From contig OZ024825.1 in assembly GCA_964016985.1 (NCBI GenBank), positions 30,185,893 to 30,249,892 of the forward strand: DNA of 64,000 nt, read 5' to 3'. Below are positions 1 to 10,132 of the stretch, piece after piece; positions within the stretch are counted from its first letter, which is position 1; each line of letters starts with the position of its first letter. The stretch is from Anodontia alba (lineage: Eukaryota > Mollusca > Bivalvia > Lucinida > Lucinidae). The notes beneath the pieces were generated by a model. That model saw only the letters and a program-made list of their open reading frames with translations. It was not told the DNA's origin and made no database searches. The position numbers and the translations under genes were made by a program.

Positions 1-122
1 ACATTTCATTCATTTTCTCCACTGCCAATTTGCATGAAATGACAAACATGTATTCTGGGAAAAATAAGGAAAATATTTCTGTATGTCACCTGATGAAAAT
101 TTTACTCAAGTGCTAAGTTTTA
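1..122. repeat. HP-D hairpin element, right half
   Basis: This is the right arm of an HP-D element cut by the window edge. It has the core TTTGCATGAAATGACAAAC, then a TTCTGGGAAAAATAAGG stretch and the terminal AAAATTTTACTC..GTGCTAAG found in fuller copies such as 52109-52407. It has no coding content. Confidence 0.6.
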
Positions 123-124
123 AA

Positions 125-418
125 CCAAAATTAGATGCCGCCGAATGTAACCACTGATCAGTGTCTACACTGTTTGCCACTTATCCATTCTAGACTCATC
201 AAAAGGACTGGTAGTAAAACAGATTTTTTCAAATTTTAGACCAAGAATAGTAAGGATACAGTGTTCAAATATTTAGGGAAGTATGGTGTACCATATCTGT
301 CTTAGACATTTATATAGATATCTATGCAATCAATGTATACCCAGATAAAACTGCAGCTTTACTCTTGAAGGAACAGTTTGATCAGGGTCTACAATGTTTG
401 CCATACAGCCAGCACTTT
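125..418. repeat. Degenerate HP-G-like fragments
   Basis: The stretch has two HP-G core remnants (GTCTACACTGTTTGCCA near 162 and GGTCTACAATGTTTGCCAT near 385). Between them lies AT-rich sequence with a TTTTAGACCAAGAATAGTA end-like piece. The copies are too decayed to bound. Confidence 0.4.
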
Positions 419-631
419 TTAACCCTTGTCATGCTAAATAAATTAAAATGCCATACACATTTCTAATTGTCAACCAATCAGATTTCTTGATCCAGATTGT
501 TGATAAAAATCAACATACTGAATGACAAACAGTGCAGATCCAGATCAGTTGGCTTCTTCAGAAGCCAACTGATCTGGATCTGCACTGTTTGTAAAGGCAG
601 GGTACATCCGGGCTCAGCAGGACATGGGTTC
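419..631 (+). repeat. HP-B hairpin element, copy 1
   Basis: This 213 bp element starts TTAACCCTTGTCATGCTAA and ends CTCAGCAGGACATGGGTT, so its ends are inverted. The centre is a near-perfect hairpin: CAGATCCAGATCAGTTGGC, then CTTCAGAA, then the reverse complement. The outer arms are only partly complementary. It has no ORF and looks like a non-autonomous DNA element. Nine copies occur in the window in both orientations. Confidence 0.8.
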
Positions 632-743
632 AGACACATACATCAGCTACTAGTTAATTACATTTATTCAAATTTTAGGATAATTATGGTATCTAGGGTA
701 ATCAATACAATCTCAGGGGAGGCAACTCTGTCCATATTGTTAT

Positions 744-900
744 TGTTTCCCTTCTGAAAAGGGGACCACTCTAAAGGAATGAATGTGCTTTCTTTTTACA
801 TTTACAACAGATCCCCTTTTCAAAAAGGACTTGTTCAGGAACATAAACAAGAAGTCACAAAAGTTGTCTCCCTTGTGAACAATGGTGGAAAATCTACCAA
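744..900. repeat. HP-I element, copy 1
   Basis: The left arm CCCTTCTGAAAAGGGGACC and right arm GATCCCCTTTTCAAAAAGG are inverted around a decayed core that reads CTAAAGGAATGAATGTGC. Comparison with 59280-59480 identifies the family. Confidence 0.5.
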
Positions 901-929
901 CTATATTCATTTCATTTTAGTCTAGAAAC

Positions 930-1000
930 CCCAAAAAGGGTAACTGGCAGAATGCAGCAGCTGATCAGGGTCTACACTGTTTGTATTAAATAAGGGAGTT
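930..1000. repeat. HP-G core fragment
   Basis: AACTGGCAGAATGCAGCAGC followed by TGATCAGGGTCTACACTGTT is the right half of the HP-G core with no flanking arms. Confidence 0.4.
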
Positions 1001-1189
1001 TCTATAAAACATAGTAACTAAAATTCCAAGAATCAGATGTGTCACCTGCTTAAACCGCCAACCATGTGATATGAAAAAAGAGAAAAAAACAACAACAAAA
1101 AAACACAATGTGTCTGTCCTAATAATTGTTCCTATCCCTAAGGGCGACCACTCACTACTTTGTCTAAAAAATTATAATTAAGTAAATAG

Positions 1190-1890
1190 ACTGCTATAAA
1201 TGGACCAATCTTTTGGGTTGATTACCCAAATCAAACTTGACCTCTATGCTATAATGACATACCATTCTGCAAACTTTGAATGAAATCAGTGCATTCCTTC
1301 AAAATTTATTGTGGGGAAACAATACCTTAACCCTGTATTATACCACAACAACAAAATCCCTGCAAGTTATTGAGCGGAACCAATATCAACACAACAACAA
1401 GAAATGGGACGAAAAAGGGTCATAACTCAGCCAAAAATTTGTGGATGATTACAAATATCAAACTTTACCTGTATTTCATAATGATATATCCTTCTGCAAA
1501 CTTTCAATGAAATCTATACATCCCTGCAAAAGTTACTGAGCAGAAACCAATCTCAACACAACAACAAAAACTACGTCTAAGTGGGCCATAACTCGGCCAA
1601 AATTTTGTGGATGATTACCAATATAGTACTTGACCTGTATTTTACAATTCTATACCCTTCTGCAAACTTCTGACGAAATTGATGCATCCCTTTAAAACTT
1701 ATGGAACAGAAACCAATATCTTATCCCAACAACAAAAACAAAGTCGAAAAAGGGCCATAACATAGCCAAAATCTAGCAAATGATTACCAATATCAAACTT
1801 GACTTGTATTTTACAGTGATATAAACTTCTGCAGACTTTGAATGAAATCAATGCATCCCTTAAAAAGTTATATTGAGCAGAAACGAAAAG
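1190..1890 (+). repeat. Tandem dispersed repeat, about 168 bp unit
   Basis: Four diverged units are marked by TTCTGCAAACTTTGAATGA-like boxes at 1265, 1492, 1658 and 1827. Each continues with a CATCCCT..AAGTTATTGAGC segment and a GGGCCATAACTCAGCC segment. The array ends in a GACACCGACACCGCTGCC-type stretch. This resembles non-coding dispersed repeats common in mollusc genomes (family placement is inference). Confidence 0.7.
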
Positions 1891-2289
1891 TGTGAGGACA
1901 ACACCGACACCGCTGCCGATTCAGACGCCGACGACAACACAGATGAACAACATCATCCCTATGTGTTGGCCATGCTACGCAAGCGACACAATGAAAAAAT
2001 ACACCAACACCCTGCAATTGGAAAAAGACTGGTCTAAAGAGTTATGGCAGAAAGAGTACACGCAACATAATATCAAAATAAATAGTTTTCTCTCCAATAA
2101 AACGTTTGTTGTGTATACTTATTAGAAACGTCTCATCATGGCACTTCTAATGAGTACCAACATGATTTTGTGGAGAAATAAGAGAAATATCAACGTATTT
2201 TGGTTGATTAAAAACTTGTCTGGAGTCATGTTAAGTTTATTTTAAATTTAAAGCATGCTTTTGATTTTGAACAATATGCTTTAATTTGC

Positions 2290-2530
2290 TTGTTATACTG
2301 CAAAAAAATAATAATAAAAAAAAAAAAGATAAATATAACAATTATCAGTCATGTGCAATAGTGTATTATTTTTGTTTGTTTTTTCAAGGAAGAGCAATGA
2401 AACATAACAAAAAAAAAAAAAAAAGACAAACAAAATAAAAAGCCTTCAGACAGAAATATGAACTGGTTTAGTTGACACTCCTTTTTATCTTGTTTGTTTG
2501 TTTTTCTTTTTTTTTTTTTTTGTTTGTTTC
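2290..2530. repeat. Low-complexity A/T-rich tracts
   Basis: Poly-A and poly-T runs near 2300-2330, 2410-2425 and 2500-2523 alternate with TTTG repeats. No gene or hairpin is visible. Confidence 0.7.
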
Positions 2531-2737
2531 TTTTGTTTCCTCTAATACAGCTAGAAATTTCTTATTGCAGTTCTGAAATTTACAAATTTCTTCCCATGAT
2601 GCAAAAATTACAGCAGAAGCATGATAAAGTAAAACATTATAACCAAGGGTAACTGGTATGGCAGGACATAAATGCAAGGACAAGAAGAGACTTGGTTCTG
2701 TTTGTCACTGGATTTCAGAGTATTTGCCTCTGTAACC

Positions 2738-2905
2738 TTTACCACTCCCTGGGCATATTCAGCAGACATCATATTTTTACCAGAAAATAGGATCTGACAG
2801 TTTAAGCAAATTGTCTCCATTGGAGGCATGAAATGTTGAATCCCATTTTCTGGGAAAAATAAGAAAGATATTTCAAAATGTCATCTGCTGAAAATTCTAG
2901 AAGAT
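2738..2905. repeat. HP-D element, copy 2
   Basis: It begins ACCTTTACCACTCCCTGGGC. The centre has CAAATTGTCTCCATTGGAGG, but the second arm is partly deleted. It ends TTTCAAAATGTCATCTGCTG. Confidence 0.65.
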
Positions 2906-3159
2906 CATCTTTGAACACAGCTCCAGCTAAGATACTTTTTGTCGACAAAAAAAGCATAGATATTTTTTTTTTATTTCTCCATGAAAACAATGTTTGGGTG
3001 CTCATTAGAAGTGCAATAACTACCTGTTTTCATGGAAAAATAATTTTCTGTAACACCTCTTATCTATTGCTATTTACAAAGGAAAACAAAATGACTAAAT
3101 AAAACAATTCCCCCTTACAGTTCAATATTTAAACAGTTAGTCTAAAACGAGAGTGCACT

Positions 3160-3345
3160 CACTATGCAAATTCAGCATATGATAAATTGGTGCTGTTTTT
3201 CTTACTTTTCCAAGAAAACAGGATCTGACATTTCATGCAAATTGTCTATTAGAGACAATTTGCATGAAATGTCAAAACCTGTTTGCTGTGAAAAACAAGA
3301 AAATTATGTTGTTTGCTGAATATTTTATGCAGCATGCTAAACATA
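3160..3345. repeat. HP-D element, copy 3
   Basis: The central hairpin is GACATTTCATGCAAATTGTC, then TATTA, then the complement ending AAACCTG. It is flanked by TTCTTACTTTTCC and GAAAAACAAGAAAA arms. Confidence 0.7.
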
Positions 3346-3732
3346 AATTGTTCACGGAAACCCAGCAGTTTCGTAGATGTCTGCATGACTGGATTTACTT
3401 TAGTGTGTCAACTACATGACTACAGCAATACCAACTTGTCACTGACCACCTACCTTATCCTACTCACACACACACAAACCTCAAATTTTCTGTTCATGTC
3501 AAACTTCAGGACCTCAGAAAAGACACTATTTTTCAATGCTAGCAGTTATAAATCAGGCACATTTTTCTAACAGAAAGTATTGCTATTTACTTATTTCTCC
3601 ACAAAAACAATATGTTGTAGGTACTCATTAAGAGTACCAATGATGCAATTCTGAGTACATGTACTAGTATGTCTCCACAACTTGTTTTCATGGAAAACTT
3701 CTGACCTCCTCAAACCTAGACAACTTTAACCA

Positions 3733-3941
3733 TTAACCCTTGTCCTGTTGAATAAAGTAAGATGCCACACCCTTTTAAAATTTTCAGCCAATCAGATTAC
3801 TTGATCCAGATTGTTGATATAAATTCATATACTGGATGGCAAACAGTGCAGATCCAGATCAGTTGGCCTCTTCAGAACTGATCTGGATCTACACTGTTTG
3901 CAAAGGCAGGACATATCCAGGTTCAGTAGGACTAGGGTTAA
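3733..3941 (+). repeat. HP-B hairpin element, copy 2
   Basis: The ends are TTAACCCTTGTCCTGTTGAA and TTCAGTAGGACTAGGGTTAA. The core AGATCCAGATCAGTTGGCC has a shortened right arm. Confidence 0.8.
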
Positions 3942-4143
3942 TACACTGAGCAAATTTGTAGCAGGCAATATTCTAAAATTGATTTTGTCATTTTTCTGAG
4001 AAAATAAGACTGGACATTTCATGTGAATCATCTGCTAAGCATGTGATCATCTGTTAGGCAGATGATTTACATGAACTGTTAAGCCTTATTTTGTCTGAAA
4101 ACTTAAAAAACTGTCAAAATGGTGTCTGCTGCAGTTCAGATTA
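3942..4143. repeat. HP-E element, copy 1
   Basis: GAGAAAATAAGACTGGACAT is followed by TTTCATGTGAATCATCTGC and a partly inverted right arm, GATGATTTACATGAACTG. The right end is TGTCTGCTGCAGTTCAGATT. It abuts HP-B copy 2. Confidence 0.55.
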
Positions 4144-4147
4144 GTGC

Positions 4148-4402
4148 TTTATCCTTTACCACTCTCTGGGCAGATTTGCAGACAACAAACTGATAATGGT
4201 ACTTTTTTTTTTATTTTTCCCAGAAAACAGACTTCATTTCATGCAAACTGTCTCCTAAGGAGACAACTTGCAGGAAATGTCAAAGCTATTTTGGATGGTG
4301 GAAGGGAATTGGGGCGAGGGGGCGCTGGGGGTGGAATATCAAAAATATTTCAAAATGTCATCTGCTGAAATTTTTACCCTCCATGCTAAGTCTTTAGGGT
4401 TA
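4148..4402. repeat. HP-D element with G-rich insertion
   Basis: The element starts CTTTACCACTCTCTGGGCAG and has a central hairpin GCAAACTGTCTCCTAAGGAG. The right arm is interrupted by a G-rich stretch (4300-4333) before ATTTCAAAATGTCATCTGCT and the GCTAAG end. Confidence 0.65.
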
Positions 4403-4415
4403 AATACCAAATCAG

Positions 4416-4519
4416 ATATCAAACATATCAATACACTGTTCACTGACAATATTAGAGATTATAATGAATATCAAACATATCAATACACTGTTCACTGACA
4501 ATATTAGAGATTATAATGA
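4416..4519 (+). repeat. Perfect 52-bp direct duplication
   Basis: Two adjacent identical 52 bp units begin ATATCAAACATATCAATACA at 4416 and 4468. Identity implies a recent duplication or an assembly artefact. Confidence 0.85.
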
Positions 4520-4685
4520 ATACATACAGACCATTTTTTAAATGTGGAGGTAATAAACTTAATTTTGCATTGTTTTCCTTCCATCAAGTAAGAGACAACA
4601 GGTATAATTGTCATACTGATTTTCCAGAGGTATTAACCTCCAGGTAATGTACCAAGAAACCTTATAAAAATCTCAATCTTCACAA

Positions 4686-4880
4686 ACCAGCTGCTGGTGA
4701 AAATGAGCATAGATAGGACCAAAAATGTTGATATTTTTATTATTTCTCCAAGTAAACATGCTTTGGATTCTCATTAGAGGTGCCTCAGTGAGGCACTTCT
4801 AATGAGTACCCACAACATGTTTTATAGGGAAATAAGAGAAATAATTCCCTGTATTCTCAACTATCTGGAGTTATGATCAG
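4686..4880. repeat. HP-A element, copy 1
   Basis: The central palindrome is CTCATTAGAGGTGCCTCAGT, then its complement GAGGCACTTCTAATGAG. Decayed arms resemble the TTATTTCTCC / GGAAATAAGAGAAA pair. The right end is CTATCTGGAGTTATG. Confidence 0.7.
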
Positions 4881-5078
4881 CAGACAATCTCTAAAAAACA
4901 TTTTTCTTTTTGTTTTCATAAATCAAGGCTTAGTATTTTAACTGAATCATGAGATCATTCTAAAATAAATCCCAAGTCCTCTTTAAAGGAAAAGAAACAA
5001 AAAAAAAATAGCTCTCATCTCCTGTCTGTTTACTCTTTTATCACTAACATATAAAATATAAGCAAACAATATTTTCAT

Positions 5079-5300
5079 GTACACTGGAATCTCTTTACAA
5101 GACGGTCCATTATAAGATGGTTTCAGACATAAGACAGTTTAAAGATGGACCCTAAAGTGTTCTATCCAATGAATAGATTATTTAGAAAAATCACTTTTCC
5201 ATATAATTTATACATTTTTGTTAGGATACAACATGGCTATTCAGCTAACATTTTGCTTTGGATCACAGCTCGGATTCCAGTAACAGTGTTATTGAGAGGT
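5079..5300 (+). repeat. Possible pogo-like DNA element remnant
   Basis: TACACTGGAATCTCTTTACA followed by a GGTCCATTATAAGATGG stretch resembles 21658-21700. No opposite end was found. Confidence 0.3.
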
Positions 5301-5317
5301 TGTGGCATATTTTTTAT

Positions 5318-5425
5318 CTTCAGAAAATAGGGATAGATATTTCATGTGAACCAATCACATGAAATGAAAGACCTTTTTCCTGGGGAATATGTGAAAGACC
5401 TCTGCTAAGTATCATTTGCAGCAGG
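5318..5425. repeat. HP-D/E fragment
   Basis: TATTTCATGTGAACCAATCA is followed by its complement CACATGAAATGAAAGAC, with CAGAAAATAGGGAT and TTTCCTGGGGAATATG flanks. Confidence 0.5.
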
Positions 5426-5938
5426 GTGAATGTAAATTGTTTCTTTAAATTTGTGTGGTACCAGTTTTGAAATGACACCTTTGAAGGATGACGTACCGCC
5501 CAATTAAAATATGAAACAGAGATACTGAAAGAACAAAAGATGTACACAATGTGATTCTAATCAGAAGTAAGTCATATTACTATACTATGTAGTTCAACTT
5601 AGTGCAACTGTCTTCAACAAAATAAAGTCTGACCCCAACAAAAATAATTACACGAATGTCTGTATAAATATCACGTAATTATAATAAAATATAAAATGTT
5701 TCCCCTCTACCTACCAACCCACAGTGACACCCACATAAAAAGGCCGAAACCAATAAATTTTATTATGATTTTCTAAATATATTTTTCTTTTAAGGTCAAA
5801 TGATTCAATAACTGACGGAAACGTTCAGTGAAAATGTATTGTCTTTTAATTAATTCTTCTAAAACTACTGCAATTATAATTATGTCCAAAGATGTAGAAA
5901 TACAAATTTTATATGTATTTACCTCATATTTGAAAAAT
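5426..5938. other. No gene recognised
   Basis: This is AT-rich sequence. Both strands were read, and no exon-like coding, hairpin element or tandem repeat could be supported. Confidence 0.5.
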
Positions 5939-6136
5939 TACCATAACTCCTTACCATACTTGTTCTACATTTGAAAAAAAAATCTATTTAACTACTTGTT
6001 GATGTGTCTAAAATACTGCTGGACAAGTGGCAAACAGTGTAGACCCTGATCAGATGCTGCATTCTGTGGCATCTGATCTGGGTCTACAATGTTTGCTGAG
6101 GCATGCCTGTACCTATATTTCGGGTTATTATGGTAA
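5939..6136. repeat. HP-G hairpin element
   Basis: The core AGATGCTGCATTCTGTGGCA sits inside CAAACAGTGTAGACCCTGATC and its complement GATCTGGGTCTACAATG. The ends are ACCATAC..TTTGAA and TTTCGGGTTATTATGGTAA. Confidence 0.75.
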
Positions 6137-6265
6137 CTATTTAAGGCTTTAGCATTAGTACTTTTCGTAAATTCAGCAGACAACAGAACAATGACATTTA
6201 TGCATTTTTTTTGTATATTTTGCATGAAATGACAATTCCTATTTTCAAGGGAAAAAAATATTTAC
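6137..6265. repeat. HP-D/E fragment
   Basis: It has AATTCAGCAGACAACAGAAC, then GCATGAAATGACAATTCC and TATTTTCAAGGGAAAAAA. Confidence 0.4.
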
Positions 6266-6294
6266 CTACGTACTGTTCAGATATTTTGGTAATG

Positions 6295-6450
6295 GGAAAC
6301 AATATTTCATAGACTGTGGGTACTTGTTAGAACTGCCTCACTGAGGGGATTCTAATGAGTACCCACAATAAACTTTCAGCTTTTGGTGGTGAAATTTTCA
6401 ATATATTTGAATAGGACTGGTGAGTTTTCGTGATGTCAACAAAGTGCTAA
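6295..6450. repeat. Chimeric HP-A/HP-C remnant
   Basis: The central palindrome GTGGGTACTTGTTAGAACTG / ATTCTAATGAGTACCCAC is followed by HP-C arm sequence (GGTGGTGAAATTTTCAATAT, then GTTTTCGTGATG). The internal order is rearranged relative to full HP-C copies. Confidence 0.55.
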
Positions 6451-6479
6451 GCTGAGAAAGGCTACCGAAACCAAACATT

Positions 6480-6952
6480 TTTTTTTTTTCTGCATTTTTT
6501 TTTATTTCTTCCTTGTGTAATTGGCAACCAATGTGCAATTCTATTTTTGTTTTCCTTTTGCATTTCAGTTACTTGAAGTGCAGCCTCTGCATCACCTGTT
6601 TTACACCTGTTCACTCTTAGTGACAGGCTCCGCCCACTTTAAACAATTGTTCGGATGACTTCCGCATTTTTCATTACCTGCATTACACTCTCAATTAAAG
6701 CTGCACAATTAAGCCTAGCAAAAAGAGACTGTGAAAACTAAAACCACGACAATCACTAAAATATGCAGTCCTAAAACCTCATTACACTGTTATGCAAAGA
6801 AAATATACGACAGCTGCAACGTCTCCAAAGGCCACCAGAAAATTTTATCAACGAGTCGCAGTGTAGGTCATTTCAATCAAATTCCGTTTTCTTTTCTTTA
6901 TGAGAAATAATACTACTCTTATCATTCTTAAAACAATTGCTTTTGAACTTAC
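6480..6952. other. Unannotated spacer
   Basis: T-rich runs (6480-6512) lead into more balanced sequence with no recognisable coding exon. It includes GTGACAGGCTCCGCCCACTT near 6625, a GC-box-like element. Confidence 0.4.
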
Positions 6953-7130
6953 CTGGTGTCTCATTAACAAAATTCTTCCGGTGAATTAATTGTATGATCA
7001 CATTTTTGCTGAAATTCCTTGTTGAACTTCGTTGCGTAGGTCTGTAGGACGGAAGTAAGTAAAGTGACGAAGACAATGGCGGCGCAACACTTGCGGAAGG
7101 TGTACGGGAATAATTACGACAGTTGAGCCC
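6953..7130 (-). promoter_or_regulatory. Candidate first exon / promoter region
   Basis: On the minus strand the stretch ends in a good splice donor, ACACCAG|GTAAGTTC (GT at 6952-6951). On the plus strand a short reading frame starts at ATGGCGGCGCAACACTTGCG (7075). The sequence is CpG-richer than its surroundings. A transcription start or bidirectional promoter is plausible, but no downstream coding exon was found on either strand. Confidence 0.3.
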
Positions 7131-7159
7131 ACGCCAGACAGCAGCATTCGTGGCAGGAT

Positions 7160-7290
7160 TTTTCTCATGTCTCCATAAAAAATTAACAATATGTTTTGTG
7201 GATACTCTTCTGACGGGCCTCGGCTTCTAATGAGTACTAACCACATGCACTTTCGTGGGTAAGCACAGGCGCTTCTAATGAGTAGGCCTA
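7160..7290. repeat. Degenerate HP-A remnant
   Basis: CATGTCTCCATAAAAAATTA..GTGGATACTCTTCTGACG and GGCTTCTAATGAGTACTAAC are recognisable HP-A half-sites. A second TTCTAATGAGTAGG lies at 7272. Confidence 0.4.
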
Positions 7291-7299
7291 CGCACAACC

Positions 7300-8030
7300 A
7301 GGCTGAAATATTAGTACCTCCTGCTTGTTTGTTTGTTTTGTTGTTGTTGTTTTTTTGTGTTTTTGTTTTTTTTTTGCGCTTCAGATCTGTTAATTCATCA
7401 AAGTAAAATATAGGCCTATCATATAAGTTTTGCTTGGATACAATGAATGTCACTTAAAAATGTGGCAAAAAGACCTTTTTTTTCTTTTTCTTTTTTGTAC
7501 GATTTCTTATCAGGGGCCATAACCCATGCCAGAATTGACAAACAAACACCGTTTCCAAACTGAACGTGTACTTGTTTGCGATTAAACCAGCAAAAAAAAA
7601 AAAAATGCTTATAAAAGATGAAAAGCACAAACACTTTAAGACATGATAAAATATTTTAAATTTAACCCGTGAAACCACATTTTTGATATATATCTACCAG
7701 GCCATAACTACAAGTACATAATTATCGACATTAATCAATTAACTAGTCTGATCCCATGGCTATGAGTTCTAGTTTTCTAATATAACAAAGGTAAAATACT
7801 CCTCCTTGACTATTTTTCTACATACATATCAACTCCTTTACCTGAAAGCCTGAAAGAAACTCATAGCTGATCAGTCAAATCAGAGAGAAAGAGATTCCAA
7901 AAGACAGATTTTTTTGTTGTTGTTGTTGTTAATTATAAATAATTTTAGACTGAATCAAATGTCAATTACACGGGAGCCAATCTACCAATTAACAATTCCC
8001 AACGAAATCTGCAAAGGTTCTGCTTAGAAT
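7300..8030. other. No gene recognised; T-rich low complexity
   Basis: It contains TTG/TTTTTG runs (7325-7375), poly-T at 7478-7495, an A13 run near 7592 and TTGTTG at 7913-7930. Nothing codes convincingly. Confidence 0.5.
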
Positions 8031-8034
8031 GTGT

Positions 8035-8075
8035 GGTTGCGCAGGCTGATCCGAGTCTTCGCTTGGCGCACATGC
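8035..8075. repeat. Fragment of the 45222/63760 inverted-repeat family
   Basis: GCGCAGGCTGATCCGAGTCT followed by TCGCT matches the internal right side of the element at 45222-45461. Confidence 0.45.
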
Positions 8076-8084
8076 GATCTTACA

Positions 8085-8700
8085 TAAGAAATGCTGTGCC
8101 CCCGGATCAAATATATAGTGAAGTCACTCCTAACTGGCCGAAATTAAGCTTCGTCGTCAGCATGAAGACACTTCGCACCCTTGTCTGTCCAAAACGCGCC
8201 CAGTGAAGATTCTCATTCGACTGCACGGATGCAGGTATCTGTACCTTCAATGGACGGACACCTTTAAAGGTACGTTTTCTGACGTTAAAGCTGTATGTTC
8301 ATTGCTCTTGTGTCATTCATTTCATTCATTTTAGACCTATGTATCATAATTCACGAAGCGCCTTCATCCATCCACCAACCACCATCGCAAGTAGTGGGGA
8401 GTGCGCGCGATTTACCGCTACCATTGCAATCATCGAAGAAATAACGGGGACTATCCTTCCAATAGACCCCTTGCGTTGCTTCAAGGCCTGCCGTGCTGGA
8501 TCAAATGGAGACAAAAAAAAAAAAAAAGTCATCATCATTTGTTCCGGTGTCCTGGGATACTAGACAGGTGCTACAATGCCCAATATTATTTTGCGGTCAC
8601 TAGCACCGCATTCTTGATGCTAATTTGCCGGGTGAACTATTTTTACGATCCATTTGAGTTTATCCCGTAAGCAAGTGTTAAAGACTATGGAATGTTGGAA
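8085..8700. other. CpG-richer unassigned stretch
   Basis: A TATATAG box lies near 8112. A short open frame starts at ATGAAGACACTTCGCACCC (8161), and a possible donor AG|GTATCTG lies near 8234. An A15 tract lies at 8513. The composition could mark a gene start, but no conserved protein sequence is readable. Confidence 0.3.
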
Positions 8701-8787
8701 TGTAAACACTTTGGTTTCATCCTGCTAGTAGAAAACAAAGGATGTTTCTGCCTCTATGGTACCTACCACAAAGGGGAGTCCTTGATT

Positions 8788-8823
<36 letters not shown>
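8788..8823 (+). repeat. (GT)n microsatellite
   Basis: About 17 uninterrupted GT dinucleotides, followed by GGCGGGGTGGGG. Confidence 0.95.
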
Positions 8824-8824
<1 letters not shown>

Positions 8825-8945
8825 CGGGGTGGGGTTTCATATGAAAAATTACCCGTTGTTTTCAGTGTTTATGTTACTGGCACACTTTTTCACCGGAAAG
8901 CGATGTTTTTTATTGTTTTTTTTTTTTCTGTCATAAACGACACTG

Positions 8946-9311
8946 TTTAAAGGCTCCATACTCCTCAAAAAATAGACATTTTATTACTCTAAGAAAGATT
9001 TAATAAATAAATATATAGTATTAATACAATCATAGAATGTGGCACCTGGCAGCCTGTAAATTTCAGTTAGTCTCTCGTTCTTGAAATGAAATGACTTTTA
9101 TCGTATCTTATGAATTAATGTTGCAAGCATTAATTCGGAGATACGATAAAAAAAAATCATTTTTGATCTTGATAGTCCAAAAACGAGAGACTAACTGAAA
9201 TTTTATAGACTGTCAGATGTCACATTTCATGATCATTGATATTATATATAAATTTACTTAACCTTTCTTTGGTAAAAACTGTCTATTTTTGTGGAATAAG
9301 GAGCCTTTAAA
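8946..9311. mobile_element. 366-bp fold-back element
   Basis: The termini TTTAAAGGCTCCATACTCC and GGAATAAGGAGCCTTTAAA are inverted. Complementarity continues inward: AAATTTCAGTTAGTCTCTCG against CGAGAGACTAACTGAAATTT, then TTTTATCGTATCT against AGATACGATAAAA, around a 7-base loop near 9125. The whole element can fold into one stem. It has no ORF. The TTTAAA at each end may include a TTAA target duplication. Confidence 0.8.
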
Positions 9312-9967
9312 GATCTATAAAGTACTTACGTCCACATCACCAGCTTTCATTTCCTCGTGCTAATCTAAGGAACACAACTGAAACGTAATATGGACAGACG
9401 GGCCTCTGGCGGACGGACGAACACACGACCATCCAGTGTGAGAACATAATGCCACGCAACCGAGCACGCAACTAACGTGCAGAGGGGTATTATAAAATAT
9501 AAACCAGTTCCACTGACGCAGAGTTTATCATTGCTAAGACGTAGAATTAAAAACTCGAACACATTAGAACATTTTTTTTATTTATTTATTTTTTTTTATT
9601 TGCGTTCACATCAGAACTTCTATTTCAGTCTTACATACTTGGGAGCAGCTTCTATTTTAAAGAGTACGACAAAGCTACATATTTTTAAAGATAAGGATTA
9701 TCTGACTCATTTGTATGTAACTTTTCCCGTGACGGGACCGTGGTCCGTGCACAATCCTGGATACCTCATGAGGGGTATAGCAAACCGTACGACACTAGCT
9801 GTAGGATAGCTGACCAAGACATAAAGGAAGCTACTTTATGCTTTTGATGAAAAGGTTCTGTCTGATTTCTGGTATCTTCAAAGTAGCAATGCCTGTCACA
9901 TATTTATTGTGATCACCTTGTTGGGAAAGAGGGAGCCGGTCGCTTTGCTTTGTTTTCTTTGGTTTGT
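9312..9967. other. No gene recognised
   Basis: Unique-looking sequence with T-rich runs at 9573-9600. No coding exon or hairpin could be supported. Confidence 0.45.
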
Positions 9968-10132
9968 CATTACGAAAACATGCCTATTCAAATATATTGA
10001 AAATTTCACCACCAAAAAAAGCAAATTTTCAGATAAAAATATCTGATGTTTTTCATATTTCTGTTCAAAACATAGATGTGGTACTCGTTATAACCGCCTC
10101 GCCGAGGCGGTTCTAACGAGTACCACAATCTA

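Noticed and set aside
8742..8936. 64-codon ORF with Cys-Val repeats
   Set aside because: It is a translation of the GT microsatellite.
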